12,937 nt of DNA from a bacterium. GTDB lineage: Bacteria; Planctomycetota; Planctomycetia; Pirellulales; Pirellulaceae. Positions within the stretch are counted from its first letter, which is position 1, and each line of letters opens with the position of its first letter. Both the position numbers and the translations under genes were made by a program. The notes below the pieces were generated by a model, which saw only the letters and a list, made by a program, of their open reading frames with translations, was not told where the DNA came from and did no database searches. The stretch is taken from the NCBI GenBank assembly GCA_030432015.1, contig JAUIHJ010000143.1:1-12937 (forward strand), read 5' to 3'. Shown here piece by piece: positions 1-6,952 of this stretch.

Positions 1-124
1 TGTACGTCCATCGGCGGACTGGCGATGCACACGATGACCGGGAGCAGATTCGCCGCAATTGCCTGCCGAACCGGGTTCTGATAAGCTGCAGACGTCTCGC
101 AAAACTGGGCCATGGGAGCCACAA
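1..124. other. Upstream region of the reductase gene; no supportable gene
   Basis: No coding region can be supported here. All three forward frames are open at the left edge and two of them stop within the region (one at 79-81), so the tail of an upstream gene is possible but not recognisable. A weak sigma70-like pair, TTGCCT (59-64) and TAAGCT (82-87) with a 17-base spacer, could serve the reductase gene. The -10 match is poor, so this is only a candidate. Confidence 0.3.
114..118 (+). promoter_or_regulatory. Ribosome binding site that decides the reductase start
   Basis: GGGAG lies 6 bases before the ATG at 125. The frame is open further upstream to a TTG at 59, but that codon has no purine-rich site before it and the added residues look unlike protein of this family. 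This favours the ATG at 125. Confidence 0.6.
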
Positions 125-2389
125 ATGAAGGCTAGTAACGGACTTTGGAAAGACCTGCTCGACGGTCAAATCTCCGCGCAACACGCAGAGGAGATCGACA
201 CCTTCGAGACCGAAATCGAGCTGCGCCAGCAGGACAAAGTCGACGAGAAGGTGTTTGCCGAAACACGACTCCGGCGTGGTACCTACGGGCAACGTTACGA
301 TAACGGGCAGCGCCACGACGGCAGCCAAAGCCAAACGCTAGCATTTGCGGACAAGCAGACCAAAGGACCGCACACGGCTTGGGACGCTCCGGGGATGCAG
401 CGGATCAAGATCCCCTATGGTGGGGTCAATGCCCGACAGCTCGACGTGATGGCGGAACTGGCCGAGGAATATTCCGACGGCATTGTGCACATTACGACGC
501 GGCAGGACTTCCAACTGCACTTCATCCACATTGAAGATACGCCATCGCTGATGCGGCGTCTTGCGGCGGTCGGCATCACAACGCGGGAAGCCTGCGGCAA
601 TTCCGTCCGGAATATCTGCGGGTGCCCATTTGCCGGGGTTTGCCCCGACGAAGCGTTCGATGTCACGCCGTATGCCGACGCCTTGACCCAATTCCTGCTG
701 GGCCACCCGGACGCCCAGAATTTTGGTCGCAAGTTCAAGCCGTCTTTCAGTGGATGCGCACAGCACGCCTGCGGACTAGCGGCGATGCATGACATGGGCT
801 TGATCGCGGAGACTCGGGAAATCGACGGCCAGTTGCAACGCGGCTTTCGCCTGGTCGTTGGCGGCGGACTTGGCGCCGTGCCTCGCCAAGCCAAACTGTT
901 TGACGAGTTCCTTCCGCCCGAAGAATTGCTCCCAATCGCACAGGCCATCGCCCGGGTCTTTGGTCGGCACGGCGAAAAGAAAATGCGAAGCCGCGCCCGC
1001 ATGAAGTTCCTCATCGAAAAATGGGGGATGGAAAAATTTACCGCCGAGGTGCGGGAAGAACGGGCCGGCCTGAAGGAAGACCCGCGCTGGACCGAATACC
1101 TGCCCGGTGTCGATCAGGACTGCGAGTCGGCGAAACGACCGCCCGGCGAGTTACCGGAAGATACCACCGGTGACCAACGGTACGCCCACTGGTTGAAGAC
1201 CAACCTGCGGGAACAACGGCAACCCGGTTACGTGACCGTCACTGTTGCGCTGCCGCTGGGAGACTTGACCGCGGATCAAACGCGCAGCCTGGCGGATATC
1301 GTGCGCGAGTTCACCAACGACACGGTGCGCACGACCGTCGAGCAAAACTTTGTGATCCGGTGGGTCAGCAAGGCTGACGTGCCAGCCCTTTACGCGGCAC
1401 TGGATAAGGTCGGCCTTAGCGAACCGGGTGCCAGCAACATTTTGGACATCGTGACCTGCCCCGGCACCGACACCTGCAAGCTGGGCATCTCCTCGTCCCG
1501 GGGCCTCGCGGGTGAGTTGCGAACTCGGCTCGCTGAGAAAAGCTTTCAGATGGACCAGGCGATTCAGGATCTGCATATCAAAGTCAGCGGGTGCTTTAAT
1601 AGTTGCGGCCAGCATCATGTGGCAGACATTGGCTTTTACGGTGTCAGCCGCACGTTCCAGGGCTATAAAGTCCCCCACTTCCAGGTTGTCCTGGGAGGCC
1701 AATGGGAAGAAAACGGCGGCTCGTATGGATTGCCGATCGTCGCGATTCCGTCGAAACGGGTTCCCGATGCCCTCGATCGGATTACGGGGATGTACCTGAC
1801 CAAACGGGACAAGGACGAGCGTTTTGTCTCATTCGTCAAACGGATCGGTAAAGGTGCGATCCGCGAGGCGCTCGACGACCTGACGTCCGACGCCCCGACG
1901 CCCGAACAGGATCCGAATTTCTATTCCGACTGGGCAGATCCACGCCAGTACAGCCTCGGCGATATTGGCAAAGGCGAATGTGCTGGCGAGGTGGTTTCAC
2001 AGTATGAATTTGAAATGGCAGGTGCCGAACGCATGGTGTTCGGTGCCCAGCTTCAGTTGGAGGGCGGCAACCCGGATCAGGCCGGCAAGGACGCCTACGA
2101 CGCCATGCTCCGCGCTGCCAAGGCGTTGGTCTTGATGCAGTACGACGACGTAACCAGCGATCCGGAAGAGATTGTCGAAGAATTTAAAGAGCGGTACTAC
2201 GACACTGAGATTTTCTTTGATCCGTTCGCCGGCCCCAAGTTCGCCGACTATTTCTTTGCGACGCACGAGCAAGCCGGCACGCCGTTTACCGCCGACTCTG
2301 CCCATCACACGATCGAGGAAGCACAACTGTTTATCGAAGCGGTACACAGTTGCTACAACAAGCTGCGGAGCGAACCCGCGACGACGTAA
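125..2389 (+). CDS. Siroheme nitrite/sulfite reductase, sulfite-type active-site lysines
   Basis: This 754-residue protein belongs to the siroheme [4Fe-4S] family that reduces sulfite to sulfide or nitrite to ammonia by six electrons, probably from ferredoxin in the cytoplasm. Two ferredoxin-like half domains (about 80-140 and 367-430) alternate with two siroheme-domain halves. The cofactor cysteines are C445, C451, C490 and C494, in the patterns TCPGTDTC and SGCFNSC. The segment RKFK (K203, K205) matches the two catalytic lysines of E. coli sulfite reductase hemoprotein, whereas plant nitrite reductases have Asn at the second position. I therefore lean to assimilatory sulfite reduction; nitrite reduction is the alternative. 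Two features are odd. The N-terminal half has its own CX5C...CX4C cysteines (C167, C173, C211, C216). A helical extension of about 145 residues (609-754) resembles a HEPN-type domain. The family call is firm; the substrate is uncertain. Confidence 0.93.
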   Translation: MKASNGLWKDLLDGQISAQHAEEIDTFETEIELRQQDKVDEKVFAETRLRRGTYGQRYDNGQRHDGSQSQTLAFADKQTKGPHTAWDAPGMQRIKIPYGGVNARQLDVMAELAEEYSDGIVHITTRQDFQLHFIHIEDTPSLMRRLAAVGITTREACGNSVRNICGCPFAGVCPDEAFDVTPYADALTQFLLGHPDAQNFGRKFKPSFSGCAQHACGLAAMHDMGLIAETREIDGQLQRGFRLVVGGGLGAVPRQAKLFDEFLPPEELLPIAQAIARVFGRHGEKKMRSRARMKFLIEKWGMEKFTAEVREERAGLKEDPRWTEYLPGVDQDCESAKRPPGELPEDTTGDQRYAHWLKTNLREQRQPGYVTVTVALPLGDLTADQTRSLADIVREFTNDTVRTTVEQNFVIRWVSKADVPALYAALDKVGLSEPGASNILDIVTCPGTDTCKLGISSSRGLAGELRTRLAEKSFQMDQAIQDLHIKVSGCFNSCGQHHVADIGFYGVSRTFQGYKVPHFQVVLGGQWEENGGSYGLPIVAIPSKRVPDALDRITGMYLTKRDKDERFVSFVKRIGKGAIREALDDLTSDAPTPEQDPNFYSDWADPRQYSLGDIGKGECAGEVVSQYEFEMAGAERMVFGAQLQLEGGNPDQAGKDAYDAMLRAAKALVLMQYDDVTSDPEEIVEEFKERYYDTEIFFDPFAGPKFADYFFATHEQAGTPFTADSAHHTIEEAQLFIEAVHSCYNKLRSEPATT

Positions 2390-2398
2390 CAGGAAAAC

Positions 2399-2411
2399 AT
2401 TCAGCGTTCCG
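2399..2411 (+). repeat. Short dispersed motif ATTCAGCGTTCCG, copy 1
   Basis: This 13-base string begins 10 bases after the reductase stop codon. It recurs exactly on the other strand at 12465-12477 and with one change at 3401-3413. All copies are outside genes. A 13-mer shared by chance is possible in a window this size, so the repeat is tentative. Confidence 0.3.
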
Positions 2412-2495
2412 CATTCGTCGCCCACACCTGACACCACCACTGCGCGTCACTTGAACCGCGTTCATCGACGGCACGCCCACGAGAAAATGCCCAGC

Positions 2496-3062
2496 ATGGA
2501 ATTGCAACACGTAAACGTGAAGATCTTTGTCGATGGTGACCTGTCGATCGACCCGGCACAGTTCATCAACGTCTTCCACAGTTGGACCGCCGAGCAGTCG
2601 TGCGAGGAACTGCTGATCGATGTTGCGGACTACCGGCATGTTCCGGCTGGCCCAGGCGTGGTGCTCGTCGGCCTCCAGGCCGACTACGCGATGGACGACG
2701 CAGAACACCGCTGGGGGCTCCTCTACAACCGCAAGGCGGCCGCTGAGGGTTCCAATGCTGACCGTTTGATTCAAGCATTTCGGGCGGCGGCGAAAGCCTG
2801 CGAGCGTCTGGAAGCGGAACTACCGGGGCTCACGTTCAGCCGCCAGGAATTTCAAATTTTCGTGAACGATCGCGCCCTGGCGCCGAACCGCCCGGAGACC
2901 CTGGCGGCCTGTCAGACCGACCTCACCACCTTTCTGGAATCGCTGCTCGGGCACGGCGAAGCGACAATCACGGCGGAATCCGATCCACGGCGCCGCTTTG
3001 GGGTCCTGGTCCACACGCAGCGCCCATTTGATCTGGCCGCATTGGCCGGAGCCGCGACGTAG
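2496..3062 (+). CDS. Conserved small protein of unknown function next to the reductase
   Basis: This 188-residue protein has no family I can name. It has no signal peptide or membrane segment and looks cytosolic and globular. Regions that look conserved are IDVADYRHVPAGPG (41-54), LVGLQADYAMD (57-67), GLLYNRK (74-80), QIFVNDRALAPN (120-131) and DPRRRFGV (163-170). The alternation of strands and helices, with a helix at about 88-109, suggests a compact alpha/beta fold. It lies 106 bases after the reductase on the same strand and may be co-transcribed, so a role linked to sulfite or nitrite reduction is a guess from position only. The start could instead be the in-frame ATG at 2487. I chose 2496 because GAGA at 2481-2484 is 11 bases before it and too close to 2487. 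The frame is open far upstream into the reductase, but that part is a shadow. Confidence 0.8.
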   Translation: MELQHVNVKIFVDGDLSIDPAQFINVFHSWTAEQSCEELLIDVADYRHVPAGPGVVLVGLQADYAMDDAEHRWGLLYNRKAAAEGSNADRLIQAFRAAAKACERLEAELPGLTFSRQEFQIFVNDRALAPNRPETLAACQTDLTTFLESLLGHGEATITAESDPRRRFGVLVHTQRPFDLAALAGAAT

Positions 3063-3164
3063 CCGGGACGGAACCTCATTCATTCCGCCAGCACCCAGCG
3101 AATGATTGGGGCCCTGCCGACATTCCATTCAAGTGCGACGCGTCGGCTTTGAGGTTGCGCGATT

Positions 3165-3182
3165 CGTGATGCCGGAATCACG
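3165..3182. repeat. Inverted repeat CGTGAT/ATCACG
   Basis: The arms CGTGAT (3165-3170) and ATCACG (3177-3182) are a perfect 6-base inverted repeat around a 6-base spacer. It could be a small hairpin or a dimeric regulator site. Nothing else supports a function. Confidence 0.25.
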
Positions 3183-3231
3183 TCCGCCTCTTGCCTGGAG
3201 TGCAAACACGGGGATTTGTGGCCTGATTGCG

Positions 3232-3262
3232 CCGGAGTCGGAACATGACGAACGGGCTCCGG
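3232..3262 (+). terminator. Weak terminator-like hairpin
   Basis: CCGGAG (3232-3237) can pair with CTCCGG (3257-3262) across a 19-base loop, followed shortly by a TTTT run near 3269. It could end the transcript of the reductase and the small downstream gene. The loop is long and the T-run is short and displaced, so support is weak. Confidence 0.2.
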
Positions 3263-3396
3263 TTGTGATTTTCCTGCGGATTGCTTCCCAGGATTTTGCC
3301 TCGCAATGCTTGACGGCTCACCAGCGCGACGTCACAACCGGTGCGTCCAACTCGCCATTGTTGGGTCCCTTTTCCGGGTCTTCCTCAAGCCCTTGG

Positions 3397-3426
3397 TTGT
3401 ATTCAGTGTTCCGCACCTCATAGAAT
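3397..3426 (+). promoter_or_regulatory. Possible promoter for the symporter gene pair
   Basis: TTGTAT (3397-3402) and TAGAAT (3421-3426) are separated by 18 bases. The -10 box matches five of six consensus bases and the -35 box three of six. It would give a leader of roughly 80 bases before the small subunit gene at 3514. It overlaps the dispersed 13-base motif at 3401-3413. Confidence 0.3.
3401..3413 (+). repeat. Short dispersed motif, copy 2 (one mismatch)
   Basis: ATTCAGTGTTCCG differs by one base from the motif at 2399-2411, and the next two bases (CA) also match that copy. It is intergenic, about 100 bases before the small transporter subunit gene. Confidence 0.25.
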
Positions 3427-3513
3427 TGGGGCTCACCATCGTCACCAGCCACACGGCCTCCCCCTGGCCGCCTCTCGATTCGCCCACCCCACCGCCACGA
3501 GGTCCAATACGCG

Positions 3514-3879
3514 ATGAGCAAGTCTGAACTGGATCCGGAGTTCGAATTCGACCCGGTATTCCTTCACTCACGCCGCGAAGCGATCGTCATCTTCTTCATT
3601 TGGGTAACCGCCATCATCTGGGTCGTCCCGTTCTGCTACTTCCAAGGCTATGGCGGCAACGTCAACCCTGAATCGATCGGCATGATCATTGGTATCCCCA
3701 CGTGGCTGTTCTGGGGCGTCTTCGTGCCCTGGGTCGTTGCCGACATCTTTACGGTCTGGTTTTGCTTCTTCTACATGCAGGACGACGAACTGGGCGAAGC
3801 CCATGAAGGCGCCGACATTGAAGAAGAACTCGCCGAAATGCGGTCCGCGAACGGGCGTTCGCAGGAAGGGGGTGCTTGA
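3514..3879 (+). CDS. YhdT/DUF997-like small membrane subunit of a symporter
   Basis: This 121-residue protein has a short charged N-terminus with the motif DPVFLHSRREA (13-23), two predicted membrane helices (about 23-43 and 58-88), and an acidic cytoplasmic tail starting MQDDELGE. That plan matches the YhdT/DUF997 family, small proteins encoded next to sodium:pantothenate-type symporters, though this one is longer than usual. The next gene is such a symporter and overlaps by one base (TGATG at 3877-3881), which argues for translational coupling and a shared complex in the cytoplasmic membrane. GAGG at 3499-3502, 11 bases before the ATG, is a modest ribosome site. The family call rests on the motif, the size and the neighbour; what the subunit does for transport is not known to me. 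Confidence 0.75.
   Translation: MSKSELDPEFEFDPVFLHSRREAIVIFFIWVTAIIWVVPFCYFQGYGGNVNPESIGMIIGIPTWLFWGVFVPWVVADIFTVWFCFFYMQDDELGEAHEGADIEEELAEMRSANGRSQEGGA
3863..3869 (+). promoter_or_regulatory. Strong ribosome binding site for the symporter
   Basis: AGGAAGG, continuing into a G-run, lies 9 bases before the ATG at 3879. It is the best Shine-Dalgarno match in the window. It sets the start at 3879 rather than at the in-frame TTG at 3876, and it lies inside the end of the preceding gene, as expected for coupled translation. Confidence 0.65.
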
Positions 3880-5867
3880 TGGAGACGCTGCTTGACTCCA
3901 GCCTGCTCTTCGCCGCCGGCTCGAACTCCGCCCTGCTCACGTTTTGCCTCTACACCCTCGCGGTCTTTGGAATCGCCTGGCTCTCCAATCGCTTGCTGCA
4001 AAGCAAGAGCTTCATGAGCGAATATTTTCTGGGCAGCCGCAGCCTCGGCGTATGGGCGTTCGCGCTGACGTTCGCTGCGACCAGCTCGTCCGGCGGAAGT
4101 TTTACGGGCTTTCCCTCCAAGATCTACACCCACGGTTGGGTTCTCGCCCTCTGGATCGGCAGCTACATGGTGGTGCCGATCTGCACGATGGGACTATTGG
4201 GCAAACGGCTGAATCAGGTCGCCCGAATTTCCGGTGCCATCACGGTGCCGGACGTGATTCGCGATCGATTTCACAGTAAGTACTTTGGACTGTTAGCTGT
4301 CTCGCTGATCGTCTTTTTCATGTCATTCAATCTGGTCGCCCAGTTCAAAGCCGGCAGCCTGATCCTGCAGACGCTGCTGAGCGACGTGGATATGTTTCAC
4401 ACCGCGTCCGCCAGCATGTTTGGTTCGTTGACATCGGCTGGGGGAATGTTCGCTGGGGTGAAGCCCGGCTACCTGCTGTGCCTCTTTACCTTCGGCGTGG
4501 CCGTGATCATCTACACCACCTACGGCGGCTTTCACGCGGTTGTCTGGACGGACGTCATGCAGGGTGTCGTGATGGTGATTGGCGTGCTGATCATGTTACC
4601 GTTGGCCCTGTATCAGGTTGGCAAGCTGGCCCCGCCCGATACGAGCAGCCTGGAATACACGACCCGCGAGATGGCCAAGATGACGCCTCCCGAACCAGGC
4701 ACGGCCACCTTGCGTCTTGCGTCGGCTCGCGGCGAAGACCTCTTGCTGCGCGGCGACACGTGGCTGCCATTTACCGGCCCCGCGGCCGATCAGCGCCTGT
4801 TGCGGTTGACCAGCAGCGTCATGATTCCCGCAGGACAAACGGAAATGGTGGGGGTGGGTATCTTGGAACTCACCGCCCCGGGCGACATCACGCGCAAGCT
4901 GGCCCAACTGACACCGGCGGAGTCCGATCCGGGAATTGCGGTCGAGGATGTCGTGACAACGCCGTACGCCTACGGCTCCGCACGGGAGCATGCCGGTGCC
5001 TTCGTCTCCGCCCCCGGCCCGAGCGCTTCGGACGTGAACGGGTTCTTGCCGGTCAGTCTGGCAATTTCGTTCTTCTTTATGTGGGCCATTTCCGGCTCTG
5101 GTCAGCCGAGCAACATGGTGCGGCTGATGGCATTCAAGGATGCCCGAACGCTGCGTTTGTCGATCTTCACCGTCGCCATGTACTACTCGGCAATCTACTT
5201 CCCCCTCGTGATCATCTTTTGTTGCGCCCGCTTGTTGATCCCGGGAATGGAGGCGGAATCCGACCGAATCATGCCCGCGATGGCGGTCTATTTGAGCGAA
5301 AACGCCGGTGTCGGCTGGCTGGCTGGATTGTTGGTCGCGGCCCCGTTCGCTGCGGTCATGTCGACCGTGGACAGCTTCTTGCTCATGATTTCGTCCGCTC
5401 TGGTGCGTGACATCTACCAGCGCAACATCAATCCGGCGGCCGAAGAGAAGATGATCAAACGCCTCTGCTACCTGTTCACGTTGATCGTGGGGACGGCGGC
5501 CATGATCGGAGCCATCAACCCACCCCAGTTTTTGCAGGACATTATCGTTTACGTCGGCAGCGGATTAGCGGCCTGCTTCCTGGCACCGATCGTGTACGCC
5601 CTGTATTGGCCCCGCGCGAACGGCCACGGCTGTATCGCCGGCATGCTGGCCGGGTTTGGCGCGCATCTGGCACTTTACTTTGGTGGTATTTTTGCCAACG
5701 GTAGTTTCTTTCGCCCCTACCGCATCATGAATTTTGATCCGATCATTTTCGGGTTGCTGGTTTCCTTCGCCACGGTCTACGTCGTGACCAAGATGACACC
5801 GGCGCCACCCGCCGAGTTAGTGAAGAAGTACTTCGGGAAGCCCGCCACAAGACCTTCGATGTCGTAA
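3879..5867 (+). CDS. Sodium:solute symporter (SSS family) with large outer insert
   Basis: This 662-residue membrane protein is a sodium-coupled transporter of the SSS/SLC5 family with a LeuT-like fold. About 13 membrane helices can be drawn. The broken first core helix holds SSSGGSFTG (69-77), and the sixth holds SGSGQPSNMVR (405-415). The eighth core helix contains STVDSFLLMISSALVRDIYQ (495-514), the usual sodium-site region. The unusual part is residues about 251-387, a soluble, strand-rich insert between core helices 5 and 6, where relatives such as PanF have a much shorter loop. Standard SSS topology places it outside the membrane. The overlap with the YhdT-like gene suggests a two-subunit transporter. 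The substrate cannot be told from the sequence; pantothenate, other organic acids or sugars are all possible. The gene is convergent with the hydrolase gene, 11 bases away, and I see no terminator between them. Confidence 0.92.
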   Translation: METLLDSSLLFAAGSNSALLTFCLYTLAVFGIAWLSNRLLQSKSFMSEYFLGSRSLGVWAFALTFAATSSSGGSFTGFPSKIYTHGWVLALWIGSYMVVPICTMGLLGKRLNQVARISGAITVPDVIRDRFHSKYFGLLAVSLIVFFMSFNLVAQFKAGSLILQTLLSDVDMFHTASASMFGSLTSAGGMFAGVKPGYLLCLFTFGVAVIIYTTYGGFHAVVWTDVMQGVVMVIGVLIMLPLALYQVGKLAPPDTSSLEYTTREMAKMTPPEPGTATLRLASARGEDLLLRGDTWLPFTGPAADQRLLRLTSSVMIPAGQTEMVGVGILELTAPGDITRKLAQLTPAESDPGIAVEDVVTTPYAYGSAREHAGAFVSAPGPSASDVNGFLPVSLAISFFFMWAISGSGQPSNMVRLMAFKDARTLRLSIFTVAMYYSAIYFPLVIIFCCARLLIPGMEAESDRIMPAMAVYLSENAGVGWLAGLLVAAPFAAVMSTVDSFLLMISSALVRDIYQRNINPAAEEKMIKRLCYLFTLIVGTAAMIGAINPPQFLQDIIVYVGSGLAACFLAPIVYALYWPRANGHGCIAGMLAGFGAHLALYFGGIFANGSFFRPYRIMNFDPIIFGLLVSFATVYVVTKMTPAPPAELVKKYFGKPATRPSMS

Positions 5868-5878
5868 GGCCGAGTTCA

Positions 5879-6901
5879 TTACTCGCCGACGTGCTTTTCC
5901 AACCAGGCAATCGCGGCGGCTTCGATGCCCTCGTGACCACCCTCGAAAATCGTCACGCGAGCTCGGCCGGCGTGGCGGCGGAGGTGGATCTGGCGCTGGA
6001 AGCTGTCGTCGACCGTCTGGTCGCTGGCGGTGGGTTGGTCTAACCTGCCGTCCGGGCGACTGATCTGTTGAATCTCGGCTTCGGTGATCTGCTTTCCACC
6101 CGCGGCCTTGGCGATGGTGTTGAAGGCATCCAGCGAATGGCGCACCGGGACCGAACCGGTATGGCCATCATGGACGCCGGCGGAGATATCGAGTGCCACA
6201 TTGGCCGCGCGATGCAAATGCGTCAGCGGCGACCGTCGTCGATACTGTTCGTCGACGGCCTTGCTGTGACCGGGCGCGCCCCCGCAAACACGGCGCATCA
6301 TTTCGCCATAGCGGTCCTTCGCGTGCGATGTGTGCCACGATGCCAGGTCGCTGATGCCGACCCAGGCACTGGCCGCGGTCCAGACATCCGGGTGGCGACC
6401 CGCCATCAGCATCGTCATATGCCCGCCGCCGGAGACACCTGTCAGGTAGACGCGGCGCGGATCGATCCGGTATTGCGCCTTCGCCCAGGCCACTGCGTCC
6501 AGGATATCTTGCTGGGCTGCGGGGGAGCCGCAGGCGAGTGGATCGTCGTTGGCGCCGCGAAAGTTCGGGAAAAGACAGATCCAGCCGCGCTGGCCAGCCA
6601 TCTGTTCAAGCAGCGGCTTGCGTTGCTCGAGATCGGCACTCCACGAGTGCAACGACACCAGCAGCGGCGCCGCCTGATTTGGATCATGGTCGTCGGGCAG
6701 GACGACGTAACACGGTTGTTCGGCGCCATCGAGCGAACTTGTGATCATGACCTTCGCACGCGTGCCCGCACCGACCTGGGCAACGAGCAGCAACGACAGC
6801 GCGAGGCCGGGCAGCAGGGAATTGAGAAACACACACTTGGGCAGCGGGCAAACGACCGCAGGACCGGCGGCCTGAAGTCGACGGACAAGTTGACAAAGCA
6901 T
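5879..6901 (-). CDS. Exported alpha/beta hydrolase, prolyl-oligopeptidase/esterase-like
   Basis: This 340-residue protein is a serine hydrolase of the alpha/beta fold. The nucleophile elbow is GVSGG (S157), the likely acid is D245 in GVHDG, and the likely base is H323 in GGHEG. The arrangement resembles the catalytic domain of S9 peptidases and related esterases. A hydrophobic stretch (about 26-43, ending near VGAGTRA) is a probable signal peptide, so the enzyme likely acts outside the cytoplasm. The start at 6901 has AGAGG 11 bases upstream but gives a long pre-signal region; a GTG at codon 24 is an alternative. The gene begins 51 bases after the ABC permease stop on the same strand and may be the last gene of that transcript. 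Substrate unknown. The segment about 282-312 is charged and may be an inserted loop. Confidence 0.82.
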   Translation of the reverse strand: MLCQLVRRLQAAGPAVVCPLPKCVFLNSLLPGLALSLLLVAQVGAGTRAKVMITSSLDGAEQPCYVVLPDDHDPNQAAPLLVSLHSWSADLEQRKPLLEQMAGQRGWICLFPNFRGANDDPLACGSPAAQQDILDAVAWAKAQYRIDPRRVYLTGVSGGGHMTMLMAGRHPDVWTAASAWVGISDLASWHTSHAKDRYGEMMRRVCGGAPGHSKAVDEQYRRRSPLTHLHRAANVALDISAGVHDGHTGSVPVRHSLDAFNTIAKAAGGKQITEAEIQQISRPDGRLDQPTASDQTVDDSFQRQIHLRRHAGRARVTIFEGGHEGIEAAAIAWLEKHVGE

Positions 6902-6952
6902 GCTTTCGTTGACCTCTGTGCTGGGAGAAGACCATCGTAAGAACTGTCTCGT

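Larger units (their letters stand above)
3063..3513. other. Intergenic gap of about 450 bases with small inverted repeats
   Basis: No gene is supported. The short open frames on both strands are rich in Pro, Arg and Ser and show no family signal. The region holds GGACGGAAC at 3066-3074 just after the preceding stop (also found at 12462-12470). It also holds two small inverted repeats, 3165-3182 and 3232-3262, a copy of the dispersed 13-base motif at 3401-3413, and a possible promoter at 3397-3426 for the transporter genes. Confidence 0.5.

Noticed and set aside
2172..2495. Upstream extension of the small unknown gene into the reductase
   Set aside because: It would overlap the reductase by over 200 bases, and its residues are Arg/Ser/Thr/Pro-rich shadow sequence.
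3318..3521. Small minus-strand open frames in the 450-base gap
   Set aside because: They are short, of low complexity, without a ribosome site or recognisable motif, and one runs across the likely promoter of the transporter genes.
4478..5410. Open frame of 310 codons in another + frame within the symporter gene
   Set aside because: It is Arg/His/Gly-rich with no hydrophobic pattern, and overlaps a convincing membrane protein.
6068..6940. Open frame of 290 codons on the + strand opposite the hydrolase
   Set aside because: The minus-strand frame has a signal peptide and catalytic motifs; this one has neither and is a shadow.
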